The notes beneath the pieces are model-generated. The model worked only from the letters and a program-made list of their open reading frames with translations, had not been told where the DNA came from and ran no database searches. A DNA stretch of 64,000 nt. Origin: Macrolepiota albuminosa. Its lineage: Eukaryota; Basidiomycota; Agaricomycetes; Agaricales; Agaricaceae. Positions 43,946-57,506 of this stretch are shown here, piece after piece (position 1 is the stretch's first letter; every line of letters begins with the position of its first letter). Location: NCBI GenBank assembly GCA_027475525.1, contig JAMWFC010000089.1, forward strand, positions 558,001 to 622,000, in the 5' to 3' direction. The position numbers and the translations under genes were made by a program.

Positions 43946-45195
43946 ATTCCCTCCGTAGTCAATTCTAATGATGCAAGTGTCCAGGATGATTGGCCTCCCT
44001 AACTCTCCTTCGATGATGCTTCACTGAGACAATTAGTAAGGGAAAATTTTCAGGTCATACCTACTGGATGATACAAAAGTGACAAGACTCATATTCGTGC
44101 GAGAGATGTAGAGGTTGGGGGGAAGAGGATATATAGTTGGGATTGGTGCGGGTGTCCGTGTTGGTCACCAGCCCGTGGTCAGGTATCGCTTCTGCGCTTG
44201 AAATCGACCAAACACAATACCTGATTAGAGAGGAAGTGAAGGCTGTTAAATTTGTAAGAAGATAGATGAAATTCTGTCGATGTTAGTACAGGAACGGTTC
44301 ACGTTCGGACGTTGTGTAATATGAAAAGTCGGGTTCGTGCCTGGCCCAGTGGCTTGTACGGTATTATTGCAGCAAGAAGCAGTCTGAGTACTATGTCTTC
44401 AACCAGAAAAGGGCTGTTCCTATGACTAATGAGAGTGAGACTCGAAATCATTGAGGATTAAATACTGACTTTCAACTCAGCAGGCCTTGTTTAGACTCGT
44501 GACCAACCAGCTCCGTACTCATGCGACTGCGGTAAAACATTCAACTCAGCGTGCTTCACTTGAGAAGCATTAGCACATTCTCTTCAACAATGTGATTCCT
44601 AACTTGAGGCATCTCGGATCCACGCGGTTAACATCCACTATCACTTGCCGCTGACGTCCTATATTTCTGATTCTTTGTGTTTTTGGTCTCAAGGTGAATA
44701 TGTGTCATTCTGAAAGCAATTCAGGACATTATTCGGATATTCGCGGAGTATTTTATGATTCCCATGCATATCTTGACTGGGATTAATGCCGAAAAGGCTA
44801 TTTTCCCCATCCTGCCCTTCCGTTCGTTTTTAGTATCAAGTATGGTGTTCACAGCATCATCGAATAGCGTCAGTAGCGTCAGTCTGATTCACTTCAGTAT
44901 TGCGTGGATTAAAATGAAAATTGACTTGGGTTAAGTTATTACTTCTCATGTCGCCTGTTATTGATTATCATATCCATTGAACGCTTTTATAAGTACGCAT
45001 TGTTGATCCGAAACCTTTGGAGGCTGATTCGAAGTTTCGTGACAGAGACGTTGATGATGCAGACTCTCTCAGTTACCAAAAAAGATGTGAGCATGGATAG
45101 ATAAGATAAGATGCCGATCAATCTGTCGTGTGGAATTCTCGCGCACGTCCCTTTTTGTGTTGTCCCCAAACACCTCGAGCTCATCGGTCGCCACG
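43946..45195. other. Intergenic, no gene recognised
   Basis: About 1.25 kb without coding signals that I can support; it includes the promoter of the Sds3-type gene at its right end. Confidence 0.45.
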
Positions 45196-48100
45196 ATGGC
45201 GGGCTCAACAATATCCCTCGATTCCCTCAGCTCACCGTCTCCCTCACCACCACCAGAGTCCAATAGGCCCACAGAACCCACTAGCGCTGGCCTCAACAGT
45301 GACTCGGAGCTTTCTGAGCTCACCGAGGAGGAACAAGAGGCCGATAAAAGGGACAAAGCTCCTCGCAGAGGAGTGAGAAATGGTGCCTCACACCGCGGTG
45401 CACGCCCCTCGCGTCGCGGAGGCCGCAGAAAAACCAGTAGCATTGTTCCCGCCCCAATGTGGGGCTGGGCGGAGACGAGGACATCCTCCAACGTCATTGA
45501 GGAGGAAGAGGAGGAAGAGATGGCTGGTCCTCCACGAGCCATGGAAGAGGAAGAAGACGAAGAGGGTGGTCGCGACGACGAGCAGGAAGAAGAGGAGGAA
45601 GACCCTGATGCCAAAGTTGACATTGCCCCCGAGGAAGAGGACGATCCGCCTGCTGCCGAGGCGGACGAGGACGAGTCCGTTTCTGGTGACGATGACCCGA
45701 CGTACCTCTCCAGACGATCTATACGCAAAAAAACTCCCTCGCATGGCGCCAGCGTGAACTCCAATCACAAGAGCGGCAACGACATGGACGTTGACGCCGA
45801 TGACGACGTCGACGAGGCTTCTGATGTGGAAGACCCGCCTGCTCAACAGAATGAACTTGAAAGCGAAGATGACAACAGGAACCAGTCAGATACAGAAGAC
45901 GAGGGTGACGACGACAAGGATGCCCTGCCCGCTGCTGACGCCGACGAGCCGGCCACAACGACGACCACGCCCATTGAAATGGATGTCGACGTTACAGCAC
46001 CCCAGCCTCAGGATATTGCTCCTCTTGCTGCTGCTGCTGCTGCTTCGTCTATTATGGCAGGCTCGGGGGTCATAGATCCACCTTCCCCATCGTCATCCCA
46101 ACATTCTACTCCAGCTTCTTCTCGTTCAAACTCCCCTGCCCCAGGCACTGACGCGGAAGATGCAGCTGATGCCATCACAGGCGAGGAAAAGGATGACGAC
46201 GCAGCTCCCGCTCTCGCCGCTGCAGATATTGACGCGACGGAAGATGGGGCGGAAGAACGTGATCAAGAAGTCGACGACGGCGATGTAGACGACATCAATC
46301 CAGATGATGACGCGGACAATGAGGTCGAGAGCGACTTGCAGCCTGCTCATCGCGCCGAAGCGTTGGACGTCCTAGCAACGATAGAGCTCAAATTTGCCCT
46401 CCTTAGAGAACGTGTATACGTTGAAAAAATGGAGAATCTCGCTTGGGAAGAGGCATTGGTGAACGAAGGTCTTTTTGGTACCTCTCGTTCTGAATTCAGC
46501 TTATTCACCCTCTTTGCAGGCACACACCCAGAGCTTTTACATCTTCAACGCGAACTCTCGACCAGGAGAGACAAACTTATAGAATTGGCGACGCGCAAAC
46601 GGTCGCTTGAGGTGGCGAATGTCAATAAACGTCGACGCACTGATGAGGATGGTATTTGGAGTTGGTGGAAGGTATGTTAAACATTGCGACGCGCCATGCA
46701 ACAATGAACTAAGAAATGTTAACAGTTTGCTCGAGATGATCTTCAAACGGAGATGGTCGCAGAAACTAACAGAAAACGGAGGCGTATGGAGCGCGAGCGC
46801 AGAGCAAACGATCGCCACCCGCCTAGTATGATGGTTTTCAGCCCTCTTTTACATGTTTTAATTTCTTTCTAGTCCGCACCATTCCGTCCGCAAACCAAGA
46901 ATACCCTCCGGCCCAGCCTCTCCGTAAAATCATCAAGTCAATACCTTTCAGCAACTTGCACACCAAATCTTCCAAAAAGCAACGCCCATCTCGGCTCGTC
47001 TATCCGGAGCTGTCTTCTCTCTCAGACTACGATATTGCATATGACATGGAATGCATATTTCAAACACAACGGGAGCGTTCACGCATGAACATACCGCTAG
47101 GAGGGTACGATATGCAGCATGTCCATCGTCTACCTAGTACTGCCTACAGCAGCAATGGACCTTATATGAATGGCGCAGGTCATACTGGATATCATCCTGT
47201 CCCACAATCCCATCAGTTGGGATACAACGACGGTGGTCACTTAAATGGCTCAAGGCCTTACTCGAACGGTGTATCTAATGTCGACCATCGTATCGCTCCT
47301 TTCTTGCAGGGCCCTCCGCAACATATACATCCTCATCAGCTGCCGCCGCCGCCGCCACCGCCCCAGCCTATGATGCCACCCTCCCACCCCTCATTTGCTG
47401 GTCCGCCAGGATCGCGGACCATCCACATGCAACAACATCAACAACATCAGCCACCTGTTACGCTTCATAGTAGTCATGGACAACACTCCCACGCAGCTCC
47501 ACCGCACAACGCGGCGCCTTCATTTGGTAGTGCAGATCAAGACCTTCCTATGCACCCTTCTCATCATGCTCACAACCATGCCCCACCTCATCCGCATGGT
47601 TCCACCTATTATCCACCTCGTCGCTCGCCTTCGCCGGTCAGCTTGGGAATCGTGCAAAATGGCGGATCGTCGTCGAGCAAAACGGCGCCTGGAAGTAATG
47701 GTGGTTCATCTTGGATGGGCTCCGGCATGGGCATGGATCATGTTTATACTGGTTCTGGTCCTGGTGTGAGCAAGAACACTGACTGGGGTCGAGATAGGGA
47801 GAGAGATGGGCGACCTGGGCCAGAAGATGATGAAAGGGAAAGGATGGCAAGAGAGAGGGAGAAGCGAGAACGAGAACGAGAACGAGATCAGCGCGAGCGA
47901 GAGATTCAGCGAGATCGCGAGCGAGAGAGGGACGATATTGAACGTGAGCGCCAACGTGATGTGCACCATTTGCATCACCAGCCGCCACAACATCAGCAGA
48001 TACAGCATCGACATCAGCCTTCTCAACATATACATCTGCATTCAGGACCTGGTTCTCAATCTCATCACCACATCAATGGTCCACATCACCATCATCGTCC

Positions 48101-49235
48101 ACATCACCACCATGTCCTACATCATCACCATCAACCTTCGTCTGGGGCTCAACCGTTACCCCAGGGACTTCGTAGTCCTCGGAGCCTCCAACGTGACCGC
48201 GACCGTGAGCGTAACGAGCGAGAACGAGAGTATGATAGCCGTCCGTCACATCCAGGCCACAGTCAACAACACCCTACAGAAGTGATCAACCTTAGCTCGT
48301 CTAAGTCCACGTCGTCTCAGTATCATGACCAGCACCCTCCCCCTGAATATCGAGATGTCCGCAACAAACATGGTTCGGGGGGTACGCGTACTCCATCTTC
48401 CTCTGGACCTGGATCGTCAATGATTATTGACGAGAAGGACCGCCCTCTTCCCATGCCTTTTGCTCTCCCTCCATCCCATGGATTGCCACCCCCCAATCAT
48501 GCGCCTTCCTCTGGATCTAACTCTATGAATGGAAGAATAACTCCTCCAAGGAACTCTTGGAATACCTCCGAAGACAATAACTATCGTGGACCTTTGACAC
48601 ACTCCACATCTTCTGGACCACCTCCAGGGCCACCGCCTTCAGGGCCCTACCACAGCGCTCCCCATGAAAGTGGAACGCCCCACACCCGCTCACCCAATCA
48701 AACTCATCGATATACCAATAATGGTAGCACTTTGGGTCGCGGTCCCCCACCGCCTAGGCCTCCATCCTCGCAGCAGCCTTCTCGTCAAAATTCTATCGGA
48801 CTTCACTCGCCACCGCGTCCGACTCTCCCGCGTCCTCCCGTCCCTCCTGCACCTGCAAGCCCAGGTGTCAACGCTAATCGTTCCCCTTCTCGATTCGCGG
48901 ATCCTCGCTCACCCCCTATCAATCTCAAAATGCGGCCCCCTTCCCCGCTCTCCAGCAAGATGACTGCGCCATACGCATCCCTCTCGGGACCCGGAAGGAC
49001 GTCGACGCCTACAATGGAGAAGAATATTAACGGACCACCGGGGCCCGGTTACTCTGGCAGCAGGGTTCCAGAGTCGATGATGCCATTCCCAGCACCTAGT
49101 CGAGGTTACATCCCACAGATTGGAGCGAACGATAGAGACAGAGATAAGGAGAGGGGGCCCCCGCCTCCTCACTTTGGTCCACCTCCACCTGCGCCATCGA
49201 AGATGAGCGTGCCACAGATGGTGGATGGCCGCTAA
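45196..49235 (+). CDS. Sds3-like subunit of the Rpd3L/Sin3 histone deacetylase complex
   Basis: Sds3 family proteins scaffold Sin3 and the Rpd3 deacetylase in the nucleus. Four exons: 45196-46468, 46520-46671, 46726-46825 and 46873-49235, about 1295 aa, long for the family. ATG 45196 has a strong context (CACGATGG) and gives MAGSTISLDSLSSPSPSPPP. Residues 30-380 are acidic (EEEEEEEMAGPP, DVDADDDVDEASDVED). The Sds3 domain is at about 385-510: HRAEALDVLATIELKFALLR, ERVYVEKMENLAWEEALVNE, G, THPELLHLQRELSTRRDKLI, NVNKRRRTDEDGIWSWWK, then DDLQTEMVAETNRKRRRMER. The long last exon is low-complexity: Pro/His/Gln-rich, an RE/RD-rich charged block near 47790-47960 (REKRERERERDQREREIQRD), His tracts and Ser/Pro. 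No disruption seen. Confidence 0.87.
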
Positions 49236-51339
49236 CACGCGGTGTATGGTTTGTGGGTTTCAAGATATAATTCACAAACCACCCAGTTCTTTTTCCGTTT
49301 CATTTTACCACTGGTCAAAGTCACGACTATCCATATCTCCTGCGGTACTACGAACATTGATATTGCATATTGGTATGTATTACCTCATTTCTACTTTTCT
49401 TGTTGCTGTGCTACACATCCCAACTTTGTATTTATCATTCGTGTGCCATACTACCGTCCCTTTTTTTTACAATAATGTGGAATATTCTCTAGATATGGTT
49501 AGTTAGGATTTCTGTCAATTCTTGTGAAAGAAAGTAATACTATCATGTCCTACAGATGAGAGGTCCAGTAATGGAAGTCATGATGACCTCGAATGACGAA
49601 GAAGTCCTCCGAGTCGGCATCGTCATGTGTGACTAACAAGCTACCGCCGAGGAGCAGTCGAGAAGAGCTCCTAAAGCGATTTGTACAACGTAAAGCTACA
49701 TACCGTATCCTCACTCGGATGCCCATGAGACCATCTGTTTTCTCTTGTCCGATCAAGTCCTAAATGGACAAAGCCGGAGCCATCCGAACGATTGAACGGA
49801 AGCGCGGCACGCAGGCCGCGGCTCCTCGAGCCATACATGTGGATTTTGCCTTCCATTTTTGCAGAGGTCAGGAGATCTTACGTCCTCCTCAGGTGGAAGT
49901 CTCTAAATCGATCTACTCATCTCCTGATTCCCTGACATTGCTGATGTATTTTAGACACGCCTCATTTGCCCAAACAATGTCGTCACCGTACCCAGGTTCA
50001 TCTTGATCCCGGTGAAATTTTCCGGATTTAGAAGACTGATTAATTGGCGGACTGCTTCTTAAGCTTTTTGGCTACAGTTCTGCAGTTGATATCTAGCTGC
50101 AACATCAACGACAATGACAAGTTTTAGTAGAACTTTGGATTCCAGAAACAACCCTTATTGCACCGTAAATCACATACTAGAGTCTGAATACGGGATCCGT
50201 GGCATTGCTGTAACCTCATGGTCAGGTACACAAACAGGGACTCATCCACCTTGGAAGGCCTGGAACCATTATCTGATCGACGGAATTAGATCTAAGGCAA
50301 GGATAATAAGGGAGCAGTACTATAGCATTTCAGGTAGGGACTATAAGCTGCAGATGTGGTATCAGGCAAGGACGACATAATTGGACGACATGTCGGCGCG
50401 ACGTTGCCGTAAGCTGCCAAAGTAAAGTCCGGAATGATCCATGTGAGGCGGTGCAGCGTCCCACAAGTCCAAGACTTTTCGTGATCGCGGTTTTTTCAGT
50501 TCCATGACGTCGTCCCGCGCTTTTTTTTATAGACAACAACGAACAAAGGTACGGCAAAACGGTCCACTAGACCGATTATGAATAGCTGACAATTCATTAA
50601 TATGCTTAGATGTCGAGACATTGACTGAGCTCAACAATCGCTTTCTCGAAATATCCAGGAGATGAACGAGAGTGGACTTCCAACATGGCCAGATCGGGAA
50701 ATAAAAAAGTGCGGAGAAAACGCAGAAAAAAAAATTAAAGCCGAACAAAGTTTGCCAAGTCATGAGGTTTACAAACATACAAACTTTGCTCACAAGTTGC
50801 ATTTTGTCCCCAACATTTCGTCATTTTTTCTATAGAAGAACTGACAAAGGCCATCATCAGATTGTCTAAATGAGGAAGATCGTGGTCAAGAGATGGATAC
50901 TTCGATGTCAAAACTAACACAATAGCAGGAGGTCTTGCTCGGGACATGAAGGAGAAGTGGAGAAGTGCTGTGTGTGTTCGCCTTTGAACGGCGTAATAGA
51001 CGTTTGGTACAGCGAAAATTTAACCCGATGACATCGTGTCACGAAAAAGGGTCAAAAAAACGTGGAAAATAGCTGAAATCATCGGGAAAGGCATCGGCTA
51101 TTATTGTGGAACACTGCGCGCGCCTAATAGAAATCTGGAAACCGCGGCTGCATCAGTATTGATCAGGAACAGGCCCCCGATGGTTGGTAATTTAGATCAA
51201 ACCACTTGTCTGTATTGCTGACGAGAAAGGAAACCTTGCGATTTTTGGACTGCACACTCATCCAAAATAATTTTCGTATGCCAGGGAAATGTGAGTTCTG
51301 GTTCTATCGCGGCTCCCTTGCTTCTCTCCCGTTACGACG
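49236..51339. other. Intergenic with possible unresolved minus-strand exons
   Basis: Two minus-strand frames at 49550-49860 can be joined by a 33-36 nt GT..AG gap into LIGQEKTDGLMGIRVRIR then SSSRLLLGGSLLVTHDDADS and a stop, but the intron would be unusually short and I recognise no family. A plus-strand frame at 50114-50380 also has no recognisable feature. I do not call a gene here. Confidence 0.35.
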
Positions 51340-54300
51340 ATGCGACGCTTCCTGGCTGACTCCCTGTATTTCTCAGAACAGTCGCCACCAGTCAAGACCG
51401 AGGCATCTGCCTCTCCTGAGCTTCCATCTCCTCGTCACTCGTCCCTTCAACAGTTCCAGTTCAAGTTTCACCCACCACCGTCATCGTCGTCTCACGGGTC
51501 ACTTCCCTCCACTCGACATCCGTCGGAACCACCTGCTCTCCCACAGAGCCACTTGTATCGGTTCGGTTCGGGCTCTGGTTATAATCCCATGTCCAACCAG
51601 TCGCCCTGGTCATCATCTTCTGGTTCTCCTCTCCCGCTCAATTCTGCTTCGTCTCGAATGGTTATTGGCGATGGCAAACTTGAACTAGACTCTAACCCAA
51701 ATACAATAACCTACATGGATGACTACGATGATGCTACAGAACTCGTTGAAATTCCTGAAGGCTCGAATTTAAACCTGGGGAATGATTTCGAAAGTTCGTC
51801 CGCAGCTAATACACAGAAGCAGATAAGGCGACGAAGCAGTAAAGGTATGTGTTCTCTTGTGGGGGGCAGATTTGTCAGTCGCTCTTCTTTCTGGCCCCGT
51901 TTTGGAAACGCACGTCGATGGCTCACTTCGGTGCAATCTCTGTAGCATGTGACCAATGTCGCAAGTCGAAATGCAAGTGCGAACGACCAGCACCAAACGA
52001 ACCTTGCAAGAGTTGTGTAATGTTGGGAACCCGTGAGTCGTCCATTTTGCTCTTCTTCCTCTCGGCTTGTCTCTATCTACGATCATGTTCCCATGTCTCC
52101 CTCTTCCCACTGCCTTATCCCCATATAGTTCCCGCCAATTGATCACTCCAGGCTCGTCTGCCGAGTCTGAGTCCGGTTTTCTATCGGCATTGTATCAAGC
52201 TATCCGATGAATGTGCTAATGATTGTTATTTAGCCTGTACTTTCCTGGGTCCGTCAAGGAAGCGAGGCCCTCCAAAGGGGTATATTGATGCTATTGAGGC
52301 ACGTCTACACCAGACCGAGGCATTGCTAGGCATCATAATATCATCTAATGATGGTCGTGCCCAATCCCTACTGCGCGACATTGGTAAGGTGCGTTCACTT
52401 TTTCAAATGGCGCTGAAGGGTCTGCCCCCATGTTCTGCGGCTCGATCCGACCCTGTTTCACCATGTCGCAGATTGCTTCCGTCAGGCATTCATCTTCACC
52501 CGTAGCCTGCTTCTTTTGTCTTTCTCATCACCAGCGTACAGCTCGCTGATTGCAGACTCTGGGTGGTTTTTCTAGGATCCTTTTGCAAAGGAGATTATCA
52601 ATCGCGTGGACAATTCGCCATATGGTGTAAAAGGCCGCAAACGAGATGGCGATTTCAAGCCTCGTTCTAGCCAGAATGCGTCGAGTTCTGAGTCGCTGTC
52701 AGGATTGAAGAATGATTCAGGTAATCTCGACCTTACCTCGACTCAGTACGCCATCTAGGAATATGTTATCTCCCAGAATTAATCATCTCACCTGTGTACC
52801 CTGCAGTCCTTCAAACGAGTGGCAAGATCGGGTGACCGCTATGCTTGCGTCTATCGACAGCGCTATACAGGTCCGGTCTGAGGACCCCCACTGTCTTCGA
52901 GAGGGGTCTAGTGTGCCAACCCTAGGCGGCAACTCTCGATACATCGATCCTTCTTGTTCAAAGAAAAGTACAGGATATAATGAGTTCCCTGACCGCAGAA
53001 TACGACGGCGTATTGACACAGAGGTGTCAAATCACTTTAATGAATATCCCCACCCCCACTCTCATAGTTCCACCCATCATAACCCTGCTGTTTCGCAAAG
53101 GCGCGACTCGCCGTTTAGTCAAGATGGTAGTTTCAGTCACGGACATCGCAGTATACACTCGAGCTCGGGGCGGAGATGGAGTGTGAGCTCTGACGGTAGC
53201 CTCAGTTCCTTGAGTGATGACGAGTTGAATGGGGCCATTGGAGAATTGAGCCTGAATGAGGACGAGCAGGTGCGATATCATGGGAGAGCTAGTGGGTTGT
53301 ACCTTTTAGGAAACCGAGAGCGGGTGGACAGGCGCAATGAGGGAGGAATCTGGTGCGCCTCATTCTTTTTTTTTGGCGCGCGCTGAAGAAGACGAACCTG
53401 TGCCTTAATAGGCGTTTTCCAAAGGCTCGTGTATGGCCCCCCATCCCGTCCTCATCATCTGTCAGTACAATCGATGACGCGGAATATTCCAATTGGCTCC
53501 CGAATCAGTCTGTACAAGAACACCTTATCGATCTCTATTTCAAGCATGTTCACACCAATTTCCCGGTAATCCACAAACGCGCCTTCTATGAAGCATACAG
53601 AGCTGGGTATGTTTTGTTTTTCACGTAGAACCAACTCTATGGATTGACGTAGCCACCTAGTCAGGACGGCTCTCCGCGTTCCCAGCACTCTGCGTCTCCA
53701 TTTAATCGTTGCCGGAAACGCGTGTCGGTTCTTCTTCTCTTTGCAATGTTTGCCATTGCCGCCCGTTACTCCAATGACACGCCAAAGCCTCCAAATCCGT
53801 CAATCATGTGGGAGGCTGGTGACGAGTATCTCACGCACGCGAAGACCATTATGGACAATTCATACGCATCCTCACGACCGTCCACGTGTCAAGCGCTACT
53901 CCTTATGGGATACCGTGAGATCGGAATAGGCGCGATGGCGCAGGCATGGACGTATATCGGTATGGCAATCCGTATGGCGCAGGATTTGGGAATGCATCGC
54001 AGTGCAGATGGTTGGGCACGAGCGGAGCTAGGGGGAACGTTGTTTGGTGACTGGGAGTTACATGAGAGGAAGCGCATTTGGTATGCGTGTGTGATCATGG
54101 ACGTTTATGTCTCGACATACATTGGTAAGTCCTTCACTCTTCAGGCGTCTTTCAATCAAATTCAACGAGTTTCTTATCTTTCTTTTTCCGATTAGGACGT
54201 CCGCTCATGATCAGCGAGAAGGACTTTGATACACCATTTCCGGGCGATGATGATGTAAGTAGGGATTCACATGATTTGCGCTCATGATCAGCGAGAAGGA

Positions 54301-56478
54301 CTTTGATACACCATTTCCGGGCGATGATGATGTAAGTAGGGATTCACATGATTTGTCACGATGATTGAATACTTCATAGCCAGAAGAAGTTGAGGAATGG
54401 ATGCCCTCCTCAGTTTCAGAAAACAGCGAGATACCCCTTCCCGTTCCGGCGAGAACCATTTCATGTTTCAATGCATCAGCCAGCTAGGTATGCCCTAACG
54501 TCGATATAACTGCACCTCTTTCCGATTTTTGTTTCACCTCTAGCGGCATCCTCAGTCTGATCGTTCAAGCGATTTATGCCATTCGCCCGACTTCAAGCCG
54601 GCATTCTGAAGCCAAATTTCTGGAAGGCTCAGTCTGATCGTTCAAGCGATTTATGCCATTCGCCCGACTTCAAGCCGGCATTCTGAAGCCAAATTTCTGG
54701 AAGGCTCACTGGATAAGTGGTATCTTGGTCTTCCAGAGAATTTACGGTACGAAATCGGCTCGATCAAACGCCAACTCCACCGCCCCATGTTCTCACACTC
54801 CATATGCAATACTGGTGTGCAGTTCTGTTGCTCCATCGTCCCTTGTGAGTCCTTCCTCATCTTACAAATTTTAACGATTTGATCACATCGGGGATTGCCT
54901 AGCATTCGCAATGCGCTATACCATTCAAGGAGTAAGGGGTGAGTCTGTCTCGTGTCATCATTCACTCTTTCATGAATACGAATCATTGTAGTCTGCAAGA
55001 ATCCGATGATGGAGAGGTGAGAGCGCTTGCGGAGAGAAGCTACGAGCTATGCGCTGGGGCTGCGAATCACATAACATCAATAGGTTAGTTCGACTAATAC
55101 GCATTAAGAAGAGAAGCTACGAGCTATGCGCTGGGGCTGCGAATCACATAACATCAATAGGTTAGTTCGACTAATACGCATTAAGAAGTTCGGCTGAGGA
55201 AAGCTCTGTCAAGCTACTGTCTATTCGCAGACATATACCCTCAATTATTGTGCGAATTTCCTATGCTACTATGTCTTCACCGCTAGTATCATGCATGTTA
55301 TTCGCAGACATATACCCTCAATTATTGTGCGAATTTCCTATGCTACTATGTCTTCACCGCTAGTATCATGCATGTACTATATGTAAGTCTTTTGTCTGTC
55401 TTTCCCCTTCTCTAAATGAACCCACATTGGTGCACACAGTGACAGCGCATCCGACCGATCCTCAAGCTCGCATGGGACTCAAACGGTGTATGGACGTCCT
55501 CCATCTCATGGAGGTCCTCTGGCCCAGTGCATGTCGGGCACTGGAACTTATCTGCGGATCAAAGGACAATGAGGAATTCTCTAATGTCTTGACGTCAACG
55601 AGTGCGGCCGCACGTCGCAAACGGTCTGCAGAGCAGGTCCTCATTGACAACGATACGTTCCACCGGCCAGCACCCTCGGATCATAGCATGGACCACAACT
55701 ATGTCCAGCTGCGCCCCCCCTACTCTTCTCAGTACACCAACTTCGCAGCATACACAACAAATGGACATGAGATTCATCCGCATCCATCTCCGCCGCCCGG
55801 ACAAGATCCGAATGTGTCTTCCTCCTACGACAGATGGACGCCGGAGAACAACTCACACTCTTTTGGATTTTCTGGAACGCTGTCGACCTCCGTCCTTCCA
55901 CAGTTGTATAGTACCGGCCTCGTTGGTGATCGTGGAGGTGGGCACCGCACCGCGCATATCAACCATCCAGAGCAGTCAAGAACAAGTAGTAATACAAGCC
56001 GATACCAGCAATATTGGAATGATTTCTCGGCATATCCTCAGTTGGGGACGTATGGCGGGTACCATGAGCCGTCTCCAGTTTCACACCAACAGCAGCAGCC
56101 ACAACACCAAGGGTACTCCGCTTCTTCACAAACGTATATCCCCGGACCATATAGCACATATAGTGAGTTATCCTCTTCCCGCATGCTGCAAACTACCCTA
56201 ACGCCGACGCAGATCAACCCTCAAGATAATCATTGTCTAGTCTCTTTTGGCTTGCTTTCGACCACCTGTATCCTTGCATTCAAAATTAATTATTCGGGAC
56301 ATGTACATACACAGGCATTGCTGGGAATGCCAGGCATCGCTGTATCAATTACCACCTATCTACTATCCTCCCATGTACTAAACCGGACATCCATGCCATG
56401 ATTGAGTACTACGAGTACGAAAAAGAACTCTACATTGTCACAAAAGCTGAGAAAAAGCATCATAATATCCGTTTCTAG
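51340..56478 (+). CDS. Zn2Cys6 fungal transcription factor, frame broken by 77-bp duplications
   Basis: A nuclear DNA-binding regulator of the XlnR-like group. ATG 51340 starts a Ser/Pro-rich leader, then after an intron the binuclear zinc cluster ACDQCRKSKCKCERPAPNEP then CKSCVMLGTPCTFLGPSRKR (all six Cys), a linker-coiled region GPPKGYIDAIEARLHQTEAL, and INRVDNSPYGVKGRKR. A Ser-rich stretch leads to DEQVRYHGRASGLYLLGNRE and the Fungal_trans regulatory domain: WLPNQSVQEHLIDLYFKHVH, NFPVIHKRAFYEAYR, IGMAIRMAQDLGMHRSADGW, ERKRIWYACVIMDVYVSTYI, GRPLMISEKDFDTPFP. The C-terminus is Gln/Pro/Ser/Tyr-rich. Roughly ten introns. Four exact 77-bp tandem duplications (54202, 54551, 55033, 55222) break the frame; omitting one copy of each restores continuity, for example through ILSLIVQAIYAIRPTSSRHS to DKWYLGLPENLRYEIG. 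The stop at 56476-56478 is the best of two options. Confidence 0.82.
54202..54355. repeat. 77-bp exact tandem duplication 3
   Basis: Copies begin CGCTCATGATCAGCG at 54202 and 54279, spanning an exon end and its GTAAGTAGGG donor in the transcription factor. Confidence 0.95.
54551..54704. repeat. 77-bp exact tandem duplication 4
   Basis: Copies begin CTCAGTCTGATCGTT at 54551 and 54628, in a coding exon of the transcription factor; 77 is not a multiple of 3, so the frame shifts. Confidence 0.95.
55033..55187. repeat. 77-bp exact tandem duplication 5
   Basis: Copies begin AGAGAAGCTACGAGC, period 77 (55033/55110), in the transcription factor. Confidence 0.93.
55222..55375. repeat. 77-bp exact tandem duplication 6
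   Basis: Copies begin TATTCGCAGACATAT, period 77 (55222/55299), in the transcription factor just before the last large exon. Confidence 0.93.
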
Positions 56479-56688
56479 ATACAATGTGATCAATGTAGCT
56501 TTGCTCCGCATCTCAACTACACGAACCTATTGTAGCAAGCCCTCTATGGATCATCGCTTTTTTTGAAAGCTTCGATCAGGCAATACGTAGGCAACCGAAA
56601 TCGCTCAAAAAGATGCGCTCAGGCATTCAGGGGCAACTGTAATCGTCAAAGCGCATCTGAACAGGGAAGCTTCGAGGAGAATGATTGA

Positions 56689-56842
56689 TTGTGAGCGCTG
56701 CCACGAGCAGCAACTTGATCTTGGAAAGGAAGATTGCCTGGGTCTGATTACCTGTTTATTCCTACTTGTGAGCGCTGCCACGAGCAGCAACTTGATCTTG
56801 GAAAGGAAGATTGCCTGGGTCTGATTACCTGTTTATTCCTAC
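56689..56842. repeat. 77-bp exact tandem duplication 7
   Basis: Copies begin TTGTGAGCGCTGCCA at 56689 and 56766, in the intergenic region after the transcription factor. Confidence 0.95.
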
Positions 56843-57352
56843 GACATGCTTGTCGAGCATCGGACATAGGGCATGATACATGGACAAATGGACATCTGAG
56901 ACGGTCCTGACATGCCTTAGAACAGTCGTTATGCGCGAGCCGAGCAAGGGTCGTCGGCATTTTACGGGCCAGAAGATGTCTCACCGAATCCTGATGTCGA
57001 AGTCGAACATCTGTTTAGACACATGTATCAATCGTACTTCCATTCTGTATTGACGTTCATCACATAGTTTGTATGAATCACTCAGAAAGGTCAAGTTCGC
57101 TGCAACTTCGCAAAAGCATGACGCCCCTCGTGTCTGTTGAATTGTATGTGTGGCAGATCAAACTCACCTTCTAATTACAAAGTCACAGAGAAGAAGTCCA
57201 TAAATCGGCTTCATTGAAGAGGTAAAGTGGCAGGCTGATACATTAAAATTGTGCACCGGAAATACCCAGAAGATTGACGTTGAGTCGCTTATCTGTAACA
57301 AACCCTTTTCAGGAAGACTTGTCTTTGAGCCTGATGGCCCGAGTAAATACGG

Positions 57353-57506
57353 GAATGCTGCTCATCAGTGATGAATCCGAGACGGTCAACGAAGACTTGA
57401 GGCATATCACTAGCTTCGATAGAACTAGTGAATGCTGCTCATCAGTGATGAATCCGAGACGGTCAACGAAGACTTGAGGCATATCACTAGCTTCGATAGA
57501 ACTAGT
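57353..57506. repeat. 77-bp exact tandem duplication 8
   Basis: Copies begin GAATGCTGCTCATCA at 57353 and 57430. Confidence 0.95.

Noticed and set aside
45130..45195. Upstream start for the Sds3-type gene at 45130
   Set aside because: The codon there is GTG, not ATG; the ATG at 45196 has a strong context and matches the family's Ser/Pro-rich start.
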